A stretch of DNA of 64,000 nucleotides from Natrinema altunense (GTDB lineage Archaea; Halobacteriota; Halobacteria; Halobacteriales; Natrialbaceae), in NCBI RefSeq assembly GCF_000731985.1, contig NZ_JNCS01000001.1:248001-312000 (forward strand), given 5' to 3'. Below, piece by piece: positions 8,666 through 18,907 of the stretch; positions within the stretch are counted from its first letter, which is position 1; every line of letters begins with the position of its first letter. A program made the position numbers and the translations under genes. The notes beneath the pieces were generated by a model. The model had not been told where the DNA came from. It did not search any database and saw only the letters and a program-made list of their open reading frames with translations.

Positions 8666-9418
8666 ATGTCAGACCGCGACCATCGCGTGTTGATCCCGGT
8701 CGCCATCTTCGAGGGGGAGAGCGTCCCGCGGACGATCGTCGACGCGCTCGCGTCGATCCCGGTCGTCCTACTCGGCTATCGCGAACTCCCCGATCAGACC
8801 GGAACGGATCAGGCACGCGCGCAGTACGGCGACCGCGCGCGGGCCGAACTCGAGGAGTTGCGGACGATCTTCGAGGAGGCGGGCTGTGACGTGACGTCGC
8901 GACTGGCCTTCACCCACGACCGGCTGGAAACGTTCGAACGCGTCGCCGTCGACGACTCCTGTGACGCCGTCCTGGTGCTCAATCCGGCACCCGTCCTCGA
9001 GACGATACTCGTCGCGATTCGAAGCGACGTCAACGTCGAGCACATCGCCCGACTGCTCGCGACGATCCTCGACGGCACGACCCTCGAACTCACGCTCTTT
9101 CACGTTGCGCTGGACGAATCGAAACGGGCGGCGGGGGCGGAGCTACTCGAGACGGCCCGGTCGGAACTGGTCGCTGCGGGGGTCGACAGCGGCCGGATCG
9201 ACAGCACGGTCGTCGTCGACGAATCGCCCACGGACGCGATCGTCGAGGCGGCGGCCGACCACGATCTCTTGGTGGCCGGCGAGAGCCGCCCGTCCATCCG
9301 TCGGGTCATCTTCCGGGACCGCGTCAAACGACTGGCCCGACGGACGGTCGATCCGGTGTTGGTGATTCGCGGCGAGTACCTCGAGCCGGCAGCCGGCGAG
9401 GACACGGCCGACGGCTAA
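8666..9418 (+). CDS. universal stress protein-type protein (long form)
   Basis: 250-residue cytoplasmic protein with two Usp-like alpha/beta halves: VLIPVAIFEGES at the start of the first and TLELTLFHVALDE at the start of the second, ending in VDPVLVIRGEYL. The usual G-2x-G-9x-G(S/T) ATP motif is degenerate (AGESRPSIRRVIFRDRVK), so ATP binding is doubtful. It is a clear paralogue of the convergent gene at 9488-10237, which shares the VxxPxAIxEGES opening, a tandem Q-A-R-x-QY segment and the FTHDR motif. A TATA-like element lies upstream. Confidence 0.8.
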   Translation: MSDRDHRVLIPVAIFEGESVPRTIVDALASIPVVLLGYRELPDQTGTDQARAQYGDRARAELEELRTIFEEAGCDVTSRLAFTHDRLETFERVAVDDSCDAVLVLNPAPVLETILVAIRSDVNVEHIARLLATILDGTTLELTLFHVALDESKRAAGAELLETARSELVAAGVDSGRIDSTVVVDESPTDAIVEAAADHDLLVAGESRPSIRRVIFRDRVKRLARRTVDPVLVIRGEYLEPAAGEDTADG

Positions 9419-9487
9419 CAACCGGGACCCAACGGCCGGGCGTATCGCGGGGGCGAGGGCATCGACCGGTCGACCGGCCCCAGAACC

Positions 9488-10237
9488 TCAGTCCTCGCGT
9501 TGCGACGCGCGATCGGCGTCGATCCCCTGCTCACGAGTCGTTGCCGCGTCGGTGCTCTCCTCGCGGACGACGAGCACCGGCCCGACCGCCTCGGCAGCGA
9601 CGCGATCGGCCTCCTCGCCGAGGAGGAACGACCGAAGCGACGGGGACCGTTCGCCCATGACGATCGCATCGTGGGTCGTTGCGGCCTCGACGAGCGCCTC
9701 GAGGGGCGGCTCGTCGACCGCGAGGATGGTCTCGATGTCGAGCGCGCGTTCGGCGAGGGAGTCGGCAGCCGCCGCGATCGAGTCCCGGCCGCCGGGTTCG
9801 TCGTCGGTCGCCAGAAAGAGCGTAACGCCGATCTCGCGGTCGCCGACCAGTTCGGCGACGAATGCGGTGATCCGATCGACAACGAGGTCGCCGGTCAACG
9901 CCACGAGGAGGCGATCGACCGATCCGGTCGCGCCCGTGACGGCGTAGGCGTCGGCGGCGACCTCGTCGGCGACCCGATCGACCGTTCGCTCCCGATCGTG
10001 GGTGAACACGAGGCGATGGTCGGCGCTCCCGCCGGCCGCTTCGAAGGCCCCGACGAGATCGGTGAGGGCGGCGGTCGCCCGGTCCTCGTACTGGAGGCGA
10101 GCCTGGTCCGGCGGCGTCTGCTCCGGGAGGACGTGGTAGCCGAGCACGGTCACGTCCATCGTCGCGAGCAGCGTCGGGAGGCCGGTCGAGACCGACTCGC
10201 CCTCGAGAATCGCCAGCGGAACCAGCACGCGCGTCAT
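9488..10237 (-). CDS. universal stress protein-type protein (long form) coupled to amino acid permease
   Basis: 249-residue paralogue of the gene at 8666, again with two Usp-like halves ([12 protein letters not shown] and [12 protein letters not shown]) and a C-terminal [11 protein letters not shown] strand, followed by an acidic tail. Its ATG overlaps the stop of the APC permease gene (ATGA), so it is translated with it. Haloarchaeal cationic amino acid permeases are often followed by or fused to Usp domains, which suggests a regulatory role on the transporter. Nucleotide-binding residues are only partly kept ([16 protein letters not shown]). Confidence 0.8.
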   Translation of the reverse strand: MTRVLVPLAILEGESVSTGLPTLLATMDVTVLGYHVLPEQTPPDQARLQYEDRATAALTDLVGAFEAAGGSADHRLVFTHDRERTVDRVADEVAADAYAVTGATGSVDRLLVALTGDLVVDRITAFVAELVGDREIGVTLFLATDDEPGGRDSIAAAADSLAERALDIETILAVDEPPLEALVEAATTHDAIVMGERSPSLRSFLLGEEADRVAAEAVGPVLVVREESTDAATTREQGIDADRASQRED

Positions 10238-11655
10238 TCGACCACCCCCTTCAGCGTCACGTCACGGCCGTAGTAGGCGTACCAGCCGGCGGTTGCGAGC
10301 ATGATCCCGATACCGACGAGCTGTGATGTCCGTTGCATGAACCCGATCAGGGCGAAGCTCGCGAGCGCGCCGAGTATCGGGACGACGGGATAGCCGGGCA
10401 CCCGGAAGTCAGGGTCGTACCACGACGGGTCGGCTCGCCGCAGTGCGAGCAGGGCCACGCAGAGCAGCCCGTACGTGACGAGATGGAGGAACGATGCGAC
10501 CTCCGCGAGCAGTTCCACGCGACCGGTCGCGACCAGCACAAGGATCGGCCCGCCGGCCATTCCCAGCGCGACGTGTGGCGTGCCGTATCGGAGATTGATG
10601 TGGCTCGCGCGCCGCGGTAACAGGGCGTCCTTCGAGACCGCGTAGATGGCTCGCGACGTGCTGAGCACCGATGCGTTGGCGCTGGACATCGTCGCGAGCA
10701 GTCCGCCGAAGACGATCGCGACCGCACCGGCCGGGCCGAAGTAGTGGCGGCCGACCTCGACCATCGCCGTTTCGCCGAACGTCGAGAGCCGCTCGCTCCC
10801 GAACGCACCGGTCGCGACGAAGATCGCCGCGACGTAGAGGACGCCGACGACGAGGACGGAGCCGACCATCGCGAGGGGCAGGTTCCGTCCGGGGTCGCGT
10901 ATCTCGCCGGCGACGGTCGCCACCTGCGCGAAACCGAGATACGAGGTGAACACGAGCGCCGCGGTCGTCAACACGGGCATCGTTCCGAACGGCGCGAACT
11001 GTTCGGGAGCGGACGGCTCCCCGACGATCCCCAGCGCGTCGAGCCCGCCGTAGCCGAGGAACACGATCAGGATCGACAGCAGCAACGCAACGATCCCGTT
11101 TTGCAGTTTCGCCGCGTTTTCCGTCCCCGTGACGTTCAGCACGGTCACGCCGGCACCGAACAGCAGCGCCAGCGGGATGACGAGGCCATCGCCTACCGGG
11201 ACGCCGAGTTCCGCGAGCGTGTCGACGGCGTAGTAGCCGAAGCCGACGAGGTAAAACGCCGTCGCGAACACCAGTCCGAACCACAGCGACAGGCCGACCA
11301 CGGCCCCGGGGAGCGTTCCCAGACCGCGCGAGATGTAGTAGTAGCCGCCGCCGCTTTTGGGCATCGCCGTCGCGAGTTCGGACGCCGGCAGCGCGACCAG
11401 GAGGGCGATGAACGCACCGATCGCGAACGACCCAGCCGCCGCGGGCCCGGCCCGGCCGGCAGCCAACCCCGGAAAGACGAAGATACCGGCCCCGATCATC
11501 GTCCCGATCCCGATAGCGAGGCCACCGGTGAGCCCGAGCGTCCGCTCGAGTTCGGCGTCGTCGGTGATCGTCACCTCGTCAGTTTCGATCGTCGGCTCGA
11601 CCCGTGGTGACTCTCCCTCGACGTTGGTCCCACCGGCCGACGACGGATCACTCAT
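10234..11655 (-). CDS. APC family amino acid permease
   Basis: 473-residue amino acid-polyamine-organocation superfamily transporter with about 12 membrane helices. The first helix carries the family motif [19 protein letters not shown]; others include [17 protein letters not shown] and [29 protein letters not shown] hydrophilic acidic tail of about 38 residues precedes helix 1. Direction and substrate cannot be read from sequence; members act as amino acid importers or exchangers. The Usp-type gene downstream overlaps by four bases, indicating joint function. Confidence 0.9.
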   Translation of the reverse strand: MSDPSSAGGTNVEGESPRVEPTIETDEVTITDDAELERTLGLTGGLAIGIGTMIGAGIFVFPGLAAGRAGPAAAGSFAIGAFIALLVALPASELATAMPKSGGGYYYISRGLGTLPGAVVGLSLWFGLVFATAFYLVGFGYYAVDTLAELGVPVGDGLVIPLALLFGAGVTVLNVTGTENAAKLQNGIVALLLSILIVFLGYGGLDALGIVGEPSAPEQFAPFGTMPVLTTAALVFTSYLGFAQVATVAGEIRDPGRNLPLAMVGSVLVVGVLYVAAIFVATGAFGSERLSTFGETAMVEVGRHYFGPAGAVAIVFGGLLATMSSANASVLSTSRAIYAVSKDALLPRRASHINLRYGTPHVALGMAGGPILVLVATGRVELLAEVASFLHLVTYGLLCVALLALRRADPSWYDPDFRVPGYPVVPILGALASFALIGFMQRTSQLVGIGIMLATAGWYAYYGRDVTLKGVVE

Positions 11656-11750
11656 ATCGGGGCCGTCTCTCGCCTGCCCTATAGCTCTGCTGTCGAATGG
11701 AGATGGCTGGGAGCGAGCGGTTCGGGCACCGGCCCGGATCGGCCGGCCGT

Positions 11751-12746
11751 CTACCCGGTGAGTTCGTCGGCCAGCAGCCGGAGGCTCCGGTCCCCATCGG
11801 CGGCCGCGTCCGGAACCGCGAGCATGACCTCCTCGATGCCGGCGTCGGCGTAGTCGGCGAGCTGGTCGCGTATCTCCGCCGGCGTCCCCGTCGGCGCCGT
11901 CTCGAGGTAGCCGGCGAGGAAGAACTCGCGGGGCTCGCTCGGTCCGTCGTCGGGCAGGAACTCGTGCCGGAACGCCTCGCGTTTGTCTTCGGCGGCCTCG
12001 GTCGTCTCGGCCGCGAAGACGAACAGTTCGGCGGATTTTCGGATCTCGTCGTATCGAGCCTCGCTCTCGCAGTGCTCGCGTAAGACCGCGAGTTTCGCCG
12101 CGAAGCCCTCGGGCTCGAGGGTGCCGTAGTTCCAGCCGTCGGCCAGGGCGGCGGTGTAACGCAGCGTAAACGACTCGCCACCGCCGCCGATCCAGATCGG
12201 CGGATGGGGGTCTTGCACCGGCTGGGGCTCACAGAACGCCTCGTCGAGGGCGATCTCGAGGTGCTCGCTCTCGTGGCTGTACGTCTCGTTCGTCCAGAGC
12301 CCCTGCAGGATCGTAACGGTCTCGGCGAGTCGGCGGAGCCGTTCGGCCGGCGGCTCCCGAAACGCGTAGCCAAAGCGGTCGTACTCCTCGGCGTACCAGC
12401 CGCCGCCGAGGCCGAGTTCGAGGCGGCCGTCGCTGATGCGGTCGACCTGCGCCGCCATCTTCGCCAGCAGTGCGGGATGGCGGTAGGACTGGCTCGTCAC
12501 GAGCGTGCCGAGCCGCACCTGCGCCGTCGCCTCGGCGATCGCGCTCAGCGTCGTCCAGGGCTCGTGGACACCGCGTCGCGGGTCGCCGATCCACGACTGG
12601 AAGTGATCCTCGAGCCAGACCGCGTCGTAGCCGAGCGATTCGGCCTCGAGTGCGGTCTCCCGAACCGTTCCGATGTCGGTGCCGTACTGCGGAAGGATGA
12701 GGCCGACATCGAGGTCGGTCGCGGACCCCGATTCGTCGGTGCTCAT
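11751..12746 (-). CDS. LLM class F420-dependent oxidoreductase
   Basis: 331-residue luciferase-like TIM-barrel protein ([70 protein letters not shown]), of the type that uses coenzyme F420 in archaea. The substrate is unknown. The start at 12746 is chosen because the barrel begins right after it; an upstream extension to 12974 would only be a shadow of thiD. The ATG overlaps the end of thiD by four bases, so it is cotranslated with a thiamine-pathway gene. Confidence 0.88.
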   Translation of the reverse strand: MSTDESGSATDLDVGLILPQYGTDIGTVRETALEAESLGYDAVWLEDHFQSWIGDPRRGVHEPWTTLSAIAEATAQVRLGTLVTSQSYRHPALLAKMAAQVDRISDGRLELGLGGGWYAEEYDRFGYAFREPPAERLRRLAETVTILQGLWTNETYSHESEHLEIALDEAFCEPQPVQDPHPPIWIGGGGESFTLRYTAALADGWNYGTLEPEGFAAKLAVLREHCESEARYDEIRKSAELFVFAAETTEAAEDKREAFRHEFLPDDGPSEPREFFLAGYLETAPTGTPAEIRDQLADYADAGIEEVMLAVPDAAADGDRSLRLLADELTG

Positions 12747-14104
12747 TCGGTCACCTCTCGGTCGAGCGCCAGCGTTCGATCGGCGAGCGTCTCCGGATCG
12801 TCCGCGACGAGTTTGACGAGCGCCTCCTTGCCGACCGCACCGCGGTCGACGACGGCGACGGGGGGCTCGTCGCGATCCGCGAAGGCCTGCCGGGCACCCC
12901 ATCCCATCGTACTGTCCGCCGTCTCCCTGATCTCGTCCGGCTGTCGGTCGCGGTCGTACTCGGCGACCGGCCACGCGAGGGCCTCGAGCGCGTCCTCGAC
13001 GGCCGCGTCGAACCGGCAGTTGACAGCGACCCGCAGGTCGGGGGCGAACTCCCGTGCCGAGAGGAGGAAGCGAGCGACGTGACTCGAGGCGCCGAACCGA
13101 ACCCCGCGGTTGGGCTGGACGCCCGACAGCGTCCGCGTGATGCGGCCCTCGACGGCGGCGGTCTCGGCGACGGAGTCGGCGTAGGGCGTCGCCCCGACGA
13201 CGTTCATCCCGACCTCGGGGACCAACGCCGACACGTCGGCCTCGACGAACCGGTCGACGACCGCCTGGACGTCCTCGGCGGTTCGCTCCCTGGCGGCCTC
13301 GTTTCGCAGCGAGACCATGTGGTTGACCGCGCCGTGGCCCTCGCCGACGTCGTAATAGTAGCGCACTGCGCGTTCGAGGAACTCCGTGGCACCCTCGACG
13401 GCCGTCTCGAGCGGGTCGCCCGCGGCGAGACGGGCCGCGATCGCCGAGCCAAGCGTACAGCCCGAGCCGTGGGTGGCCTCGGTGCCGACCCGCGGGTGCT
13501 CGAACGTTCGGACACTCCCGTCGGTGACGAGGATGTCCCGAACCGTCTCGCCGGGGAGGTGGCCGCCCTTGACGAGGACGGCGTCGACGCCCGTCTCGAG
13601 GATCGCCTCGCCGGCCGCCACCGCGCTCTCATCGTCGGTGACCGCGATGTCGGTCAGTACTTCGGCCTCGTCGGTGTTGGGCGTCGCCAGCGTCGCCCGG
13701 CCGAGCAGTTCCTCGTAGGCGCGTTCCGCATCGGGCTCGAGCAGTCGATCCCCGGAGGTTGCGACCATCACGGGATCGACGACCAGCGGGAACGTGAACG
13801 TCCGTGCGTGTTCGGCGACGGTTTCGATCACGTCGGTCGTCGCGAGCATTCCCGTCTTCGCCGCGCCGATCGCGAAGTCGTCGGTGACGGCCTCGAGTTG
13901 GGCGTCGATCTCGTCGGTCGGGAGGACGTGCGAGGACGAGACGCCGCGGGTGTTCTGGGCGGTGACGGCGGTGATCGCCGACGTGCCGAAGACGCCGTGG
14001 GCGGCCATCGTCGCGAGGTCGGCCTGGATTCCCGCGCCGCCGCCGGAGTCGCTGCCGGCGATCGTCAGCGCGACCGGTCGGCTATCGGGTGCTGGTGTTC
14101 GCAT
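12743..14104 (-). CDS. thiD: bifunctional HMP(-P) kinase ThiD fused to ThiN
   Basis: Thiamine biosynthesis. Residues 1-270 are the ribokinase-fold hydroxymethylpyrimidine/phosphomethylpyrimidine kinase, with [13 protein letters not shown] near the N-terminus, [23 protein letters not shown] and [15 protein letters not shown]. Residues from about 280 to 445 are a ThiN domain ([54 protein letters not shown]), known to make thiamine phosphate in place of ThiE in archaea. 453 residues, typical for the fusion. A TATA-like CTTATACT at 14123-14130 fits near-leaderless transcription. No riboswitch of the TPP type is visible. Confidence 0.93.
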   Translation of the reverse strand: MRTPAPDSRPVALTIAGSDSGGGAGIQADLATMAAHGVFGTSAITAVTAQNTRGVSSSHVLPTDEIDAQLEAVTDDFAIGAAKTGMLATTDVIETVAEHARTFTFPLVVDPVMVATSGDRLLEPDAERAYEELLGRATLATPNTDEAEVLTDIAVTDDESAVAAGEAILETGVDAVLVKGGHLPGETVRDILVTDGSVRTFEHPRVGTEATHGSGCTLGSAIAARLAAGDPLETAVEGATEFLERAVRYYYDVGEGHGAVNHMVSLRNEAARERTAEDVQAVVDRFVEADVSALVPEVGMNVVGATPYADSVAETAAVEGRITRTLSGVQPNRGVRFGASSHVARFLLSAREFAPDLRVAVNCRFDAAVEDALEALAWPVAEYDRDRQPDEIRETADSTMGWGARQAFADRDEPPVAVVDRGAVGKEALVKLVADDPETLADRTLALDREVTE

Positions 14105-14272
14105 ACGGGATCGTATTCCCGGCTTATACTAAGCGGTGATGGTCAGCGACGGTGAGGGTCCACACGGGTCGCTTCGGCCCCGTCGCCGATCCGCACCCGT
14201 TCGTGACGACGCCCGGCCCGGTTCCGGGGCCGACACGCCGCCCCGCTCGTCCCCTCGTGACGGCACGCCGGC

Positions 14273-15331
14273 CTACTGGCCGGCACTCGAGGACCGTCCG
14301 TCGCGCTCGGCCGCCGCGGCCGCAAGCTCGGCGTAGGCCTCCCACGACGGATCGACGGTCGGATGCTCGAGCGGCTCCCCATCGACGAGCACCTCGCCGC
14401 CCTCGGCTCCGATGGCCTCGACGCGGCCGATGTCGGCGACCGGCGTGTCACGGTCCTCGAGTGCGGCACGCACGGCCTCGACGCCGTCGGGATCGACCGC
14501 GAGCAGGAGCGACCCGCAACTCGTCGCCGCCCAGGGGTCGATTTCCAGGGTGTCACAGACCGCGCGGACGCCGGGACGCATCGGGACGGCCGCGCGGTCG
14601 ATCGCGAACCGAGCGCCGGCGCCGTCGGCCATCTCGTTCAACGCGCCCGCGAGGCCGCCCTCGGTCACGTCGTGCATCGCCCGCACCGGCCCCGCGGCGG
14701 CCGCGGTGAGCGCGTCGCGGACCGAAAACACCTCCTCGAGACGGTCCTGTGCGTCCGCGATCACGCCGTCCGGGAGTGCAAGCTGGTCGGCAAAGAGGGT
14801 ACTCAGCAGACCGACCGATTCGACGGCGGGGCCGTTCGTCAGGAGCAGGCGGTCACCCGGACGGGCACCGTCGGGGCGGACGATATCGTCGTGCTCGCCG
14901 ACGCCCATCGCGGTGGCAGCACCGACCCACGGATGCGACGGATCGGCGTAGCGCGCCGTATGCCCCGTTACGACGGCGACCCCGAGATCCGCACACTCCG
15001 CGTGGATCGTCTCCCAGACCGTCGCGAACTCGGCGTCGGTCATCGACTCCGGGAGCGTAAAACAGATCGAGAGGTGCGACGGCGGGACGCCGCTGACGGC
15101 CACGTCCGCGAGGACGAGATCGAGGGCAAAGCGCGCGGCCCGCTCGAGGCCGAGGGCGGGGAGGATCGAGAGCGGATCGGTCGCGGTGACCAGCGCCCGC
15201 TCGCCGATATCGAGGACGCCGAAGTCGACGCCGTGGGTCGGTCCGAGGGCAACGTCGTCACGGTCGGCACCGAGGTTCGGCGCGATGTGCCGGTCGAAGA
15301 ACGCGCGGTCGATTTTTCCGAGGTCGCTCAC
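14273..15331 (-). CDS. AIR synthase-related protein (HypE/ThiL/SelD superfamily)
   Basis: 352-residue ATP-dependent enzyme of the PurM/HypE superfamily: an N-terminal half with substrate-binding loops (LVTATDPLSILPALG, VADVAVSGVPPSHLSI) and a C-terminal half with GPVRAMHDVTEGGLAGALNEMADGAG, which is the HypE-like glycine-rich segment. It ends in a long Ala/Glu helix. The GTG at 15331 (VSDLGKID) is chosen as start because upstream residues are low-quality shadow sequence. No hydrogenase genes are nearby, so the role is open: a standalone haloarchaeal HypE homologue of unknown substrate. Confidence 0.8.
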   Translation of the reverse strand: MSDLGKIDRAFFDRHIAPNLGADRDDVALGPTHGVDFGVLDIGERALVTATDPLSILPALGLERAARFALDLVLADVAVSGVPPSHLSICFTLPESMTDAEFATVWETIHAECADLGVAVVTGHTARYADPSHPWVGAATAMGVGEHDDIVRPDGARPGDRLLLTNGPAVESVGLLSTLFADQLALPDGVIADAQDRLEEVFSVRDALTAAAAGPVRAMHDVTEGGLAGALNEMADGAGARFAIDRAAVPMRPGVRAVCDTLEIDPWAATSCGSLLLAVDPDGVEAVRAALEDRDTPVADIGRVEAIGAEGGEVLVDGEPLEHPTVDPSWEAYAELAAAAAERDGRSSSAGQ

Positions 15332-15565
15332 GGCCGATCGATGGTGGGCGGCCACCTTATCCGTGCTGATTCGGCGTCCGCCCGTACTCGAGCGGGATGG
15401 GCCTCGGAGGAGCGGGTCGAACCGCCCACACGCGCGATCGGCGCACGGACCCAACAATGCAGGGAGAACTGGTAATCCGGTCGGGTCGCAAGAGGGGGTA
15501 CCACTCATGGCGGCTGATATGTTCCGACCACTGACTGTCAGACGAACGGGAAAGCGGGGGAACGC

Positions 15566-16225
15566 GTGCACGGCATAATTCTACAAACGTTGCAGGCCTT
15601 CGTCGTCGATACCTACGGCGAGGACGCCTGGCTCGCGATCCAGGAGGAGGCAGCCATCGAGGAGACGGTCTACGTCCCCGTGACCGTCTATCCCGACGGC
15701 GACGTCTACGAAATCGCACGGACCGCCGGCGCGCTCACGGAGCAGAGCCCCCGAACGATACTCACCCAGTACGGGACGTGGGTGCTGCCGGCCCTGCTCG
15801 AGACCTACAATCTCCATATCGACGACGAGTGGGACGGGCTGGAACTGATCGCGAATATCCAGCAGTTTCACACCTCGCTACGGACGCGGGACATGACGAC
15901 GCTGACGACGCCGCGAATCCGCTCGAAGCGACTCGACGAGAACCGGGTGCAAATCATCTACGACTCTGACCGGAAGCTGTGTGACGTCGCTCGCGGCGCG
16001 ATCCAGGGCGTTGCCGAGCGCTTCGACGAGGAGTTAGTCGCCGACGAGCGGACCTGTATGCACGAGGGGGACGACGCGTGTCGGTTCGACATCCGACGAA
16101 CGGTGGCCGACAACGCCGAGACCACAGCGGAGCCGCGAGCCGGGAGCGATGGCGACTCGACGTCGGGGTTCGAGTTCGAATCCGATGCGACGGCCGACGC
16201 TTCCAGCGGGGGAACGGATGACTGA
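15566..16225 (+). CDS. H-NOX (haem NO-binding, HNOB) sensor protein
   Basis: Soluble haem-based gas sensor. The protein opens with the family pattern (M)HGIILQTL, has His102 (QQFHTSL) at the proximal haem-ligand position and the diagnostic Tyr-x-Ser-x-Arg motif as YDSDR (Tyr132, Ser134, Arg136). Residues 1-180 form the H-NOX domain; the last 40 are an acidic disordered tail. The start is a GTG with a GGGGGA stretch upstream. The stop overlaps the start of a methyl-accepting transducer, so the sensor very likely feeds NO or O2 signals into taxis. Ligand preference cannot be set from sequence: no distal Tyr of the O2-binding type is evident to me. Confidence 0.92.
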   Translation: MHGIILQTLQAFVVDTYGEDAWLAIQEEAAIEETVYVPVTVYPDGDVYEIARTAGALTEQSPRTILTQYGTWVLPALLETYNLHIDDEWDGLELIANIQQFHTSLRTRDMTTLTTPRIRSKRLDENRVQIIYDSDRKLCDVARGAIQGVAERFDEELVADERTCMHEGDDACRFDIRRTVADNAETTAEPRAGSDGDSTSGFEFESDATADASSGGTDD

Positions 16226-17846
16226 ATCACCCGACGCGGGCGTCGAGAACGATTCGGCTTCGCTTCCGACGGCGATACAGTCCGAGCGGCCAGTCGGGTT
16301 CGGCGCTGTGGCGACCGTAGCGGGACTGCTCGTCGTCGCCATCGCTGCCGTCGTGCTCGGCGACCCGACGGCGACAGTCCTCGGAATCGGCATCGTCGGC
16401 GTCGCCATCACGGGCGGCACAGCGACCGCACTCGCCGCGGCCTCGGACGCCCGATCCGCACCGGGCCAGCGCGACGACCTGCGCGCGGGAATCGCCGACG
16501 TGACCGAGCGGGCGGTCAGACTCGAGAACGAGGAGTACGACGTCTCATTCGCGACCGATCGGAACGACGAGTTCGAGGCGCTCGAGGCTGCGCTCGCCTC
16601 GATCCGAAACCAGCTCGCGGCGGGCGAGCACGCGGATCGCTCGCTGGGCGAACTCGAGCGCACGGTCGCGGCACACGCCGAGACGACGCAGGCGGTCGCC
16701 GCCGGGGATCTCACGCGGCGGCTCGAGCGTCCGGGCACCCACGATGCGATCGACGAACTCGCCGGCAACACCAACGCGATGCTCGCGGAGATCGAGGATA
16801 CCTTCGGGACGCTGAAGTCGTTCTCCGGCGAGGTCGTCACCTACAGTCGCGAACTCACGACGAGCATGGAGACGGTCCAGGCCGAGGGCGAACGCACCAG
16901 CGAAGCGCTTACCGAGGTCGTCAGCGACAACAGAGCACAAAACGAGCAGCTGCGATCCGTCGCGACCGAGATGGAGTCGTTCTCGACGACGATCGAGGAG
17001 ATCGCCGCGACGGCGTCGGAAGTGGCCGACACCGCGGACAAGACCGCCAGGGTCGGACGGGAGGGGAGCGAAGCCGCGAGCGATGCGATCGAGGGCATGG
17101 ACGTGATCGACGCGGAGACCGCCCGGACGCTCGAGGAGATCGAGAGCCTGGAAGCCGAGGCCGAGCGGATCGACGATCTCGTCGAGTCGATCAGCGACAT
17201 CGCCGAGCAGACGAACATGCTTGCGCTCAACGCCAACATCGAGGCCACGCGCTCGACCGACGGCGACGGCGACGGGTTCAGCGCGGTCGCCGACGAGATC
17301 CAGACCCTCTCCGAAGAGGTCTACGATTCGGTCCAGGCCGTCGAGGAGCGCCTCGAAGGGCTCAGGGAGCGTGCGATAGCGGCGGCCGACGAGGTCCGGA
17401 CGAGCCGCGGTCGCATCGAGGAGAACGTCGCCGAGGTCGAAGCCGCCGCGAACGCGCTCGAGCGGATCGCCGGCCTCGCCGAACGGACGAACGACGGGGT
17501 CCAGGAGATCTCCGCGGCGACCCAGCAGCAGGCGTCGGCGACCGAGGAGGTCGTCGTGTCGGTCGAAGCCGCCGCGGAGACGAGCGATCGGACAGCCGAA
17601 ACGTCCGCGAGAGCGGCCCGCCGAGCGTCCGCCCAGGCCGATGCTCTCGCCCACGTCGCCCGCAGCGCGACCGTCCTCACGGAGCAGGCCGGCGAGTTGA
17701 ACGCCCATCTCGAGCGCTACGTCACCGAAAGCGGCTACGAACTGCCGGAGGCGCGAACCGCCGACGACGTGGACCCGGACGCGGTCTCGACGGCGGCGAC
17801 GCCGGAGACGATCGGCGACGGCCGCGGCGAGAGCGAGATCCGGTAA
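16218..17846 (+). CDS. methyl-accepting chemotaxis protein (transducer) paired with H-NOX
   Basis: 542-residue archaeal transducer. Two adjacent membrane helices (residues about 26-48 and 51-75) leave essentially no extracellular domain. A HAMP-like region follows (VAAGDLTRRLE...AIDELAGNTNAML), then a long coiled coil with the conserved signalling tip IAEQTNMLALNANIEA near residue 330 and flanking Glu/Gln-rich methylation-type helices. The tip is followed by a short Asp/Gly insertion (STDGDGDG) replacing the usual ARAGE. The ATG at 16218 overlaps the 3' end of the H-NOX gene. With no periplasmic sensor of its own, it likely receives input from the cytosolic H-NOX and signals through CheA/CheW, which are not in this window. 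Confidence 0.92.
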   Translation: MTESPDAGVENDSASLPTAIQSERPVGFGAVATVAGLLVVAIAAVVLGDPTATVLGIGIVGVAITGGTATALAAASDARSAPGQRDDLRAGIADVTERAVRLENEEYDVSFATDRNDEFEALEAALASIRNQLAAGEHADRSLGELERTVAAHAETTQAVAAGDLTRRLERPGTHDAIDELAGNTNAMLAEIEDTFGTLKSFSGEVVTYSRELTTSMETVQAEGERTSEALTEVVSDNRAQNEQLRSVATEMESFSTTIEEIAATASEVADTADKTARVGREGSEAASDAIEGMDVIDAETARTLEEIESLEAEAERIDDLVESISDIAEQTNMLALNANIEATRSTDGDGDGFSAVADEIQTLSEEVYDSVQAVEERLEGLRERAIAAADEVRTSRGRIEENVAEVEAAANALERIAGLAERTNDGVQEISAATQQQASATEEVVVSVEAAAETSDRTAETSARAARRASAQADALAHVARSATVLTEQAGELNAHLERYVTESGYELPEARTADDVDPDAVSTAATPETIGDGRGESEIR

Positions 17847-17895
17847 CGACGGCAACGGGATGGGTCCCGGCCCTCGAGCGGACGACAGAACCGCC

Positions 17896-17907
17896 CGGTA
17901 TTTAGAC
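17896..17907 (+). promoter_or_regulatory. TATA-box promoter of the DapA-family gene
   Basis: GGTATTTAG at 17898-17906, 27 bases upstream of the ATG at 17930, the spacing expected for a leaderless archaeal transcript. Confidence 0.55.
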
Positions 17908-17929
17908 CCGTGCCGTCCTTCGCTCGTGC

Positions 17930-18826
17930 ATGCACGGTACCGGTGTGCCGCTCGTGACGCCGTTCGATTCGGCCGGCCGCGTCGACCGCGCGCGGCTCCG
18001 ATCCTTCGTCGACTGGCTCGAAGACGGCGGCGTCGACTTTCTGGTTCCCTGTGGCTCGTCGGGCGAGGCACCGCTGTTGACGACGGACGAACGGATCGAG
18101 GTCGTCGAAACTGTCGCGGAGACGACGACGCTCCCGGTGCTTGCGGGGACCGGGCAGGAGGGCTACGAGCCGACGCTCGAGACGACCGAACGCGCCGCAG
18201 CGGCCGGAGCCGACGCGGCGCTCGTCGTCACACCCTCCTACTACGCGTCCGACGACGCGGCCCTCGCCGCGTACTACCGAGCCCTGGCCGACGACGCGCC
18301 GATCCCGATCTACCTGTATAGCGTTCCGAAGTTCACCGGCCACGCGCTCTCGCCGCGAACCGTCGCGTCCCTGGCGACCCACGAGAACATCGCCGGGATC
18401 AAGGACTCGAGCGGGAGCCTCGAGTCGATCCAGCGACTCGATCACCACACCGCCGACGAGTCGTTTGCGGTGTTCGTCGGCAGCGGGAGCATCTACGCGG
18501 CCGGTCTCGCGGCGGGTGCCGACGGGGGCGTGCTCGGGATGGCGAACGTCGTTCCCCGGCGGGCGAGTGGGATCTACCGACTGGCCAACGAAGGCGACGG
18601 TGACGCGGCTCGAGCACGCAACGCCGCCCTCGTCGAACTCAACCGCGCCGTGACGGCCGAATACGGCGTTCCCGGGCTCAAATCGGCCCTCTCGCTCCGG
18701 GAGCGGCCGATGGGCGAACCGCGGCGGCCGCTCCAGTCACTCGGGGAGCCGGCACGGCGGGAACTGGCGTCGGTACTCACGGCGGCGCTGGACGCGACGC
18801 CGACGGACCGCGATCGACGTAACTGA
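17930..18826 (+). CDS. DapA/NAL family aldolase (dihydrodipicolinate synthase-like)
   Basis: 298-residue TIM-barrel class I aldolase. Schiff-base Lys in IAGIKDSSG, the catalytic Tyr in IYLYSVPKF, and the substrate loop CGSSGEAPLLT near residue 42, where DapA usually has GTTGE. It may be DapA of lysine/diaminopimelate synthesis or a related 2-keto-acid lyase; no other dap gene is close, and haloarchaea carry several family members, so the substrate is open. It follows the transducer gene but has its own TATA-like promoter. Confidence 0.85.
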   Translation: MHGTGVPLVTPFDSAGRVDRARLRSFVDWLEDGGVDFLVPCGSSGEAPLLTTDERIEVVETVAETTTLPVLAGTGQEGYEPTLETTERAAAAGADAALVVTPSYYASDDAALAAYYRALADDAPIPIYLYSVPKFTGHALSPRTVASLATHENIAGIKDSSGSLESIQRLDHHTADESFAVFVGSGSIYAAGLAAGADGGVLGMANVVPRRASGIYRLANEGDGDAARARNAALVELNRAVTAEYGVPGLKSALSLRERPMGEPRRPLQSLGEPARRELASVLTAALDATPTDRDRRN

Positions 18827-18907
18827 AAAACGGTTCATCGGTGGGCGGATCGAACCGCGAGCGGTTACTGGCAAGAGTCAAGGAACGGAGCCCCATACCG
18901 GTTGTAG

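Noticed and set aside
12747-12974. N-terminal extension of the LLM oxidoreductase
   Set aside because: It translates the thiD frame out of phase into Arg/Gly-rich sequence; the barrel starts at 12746.
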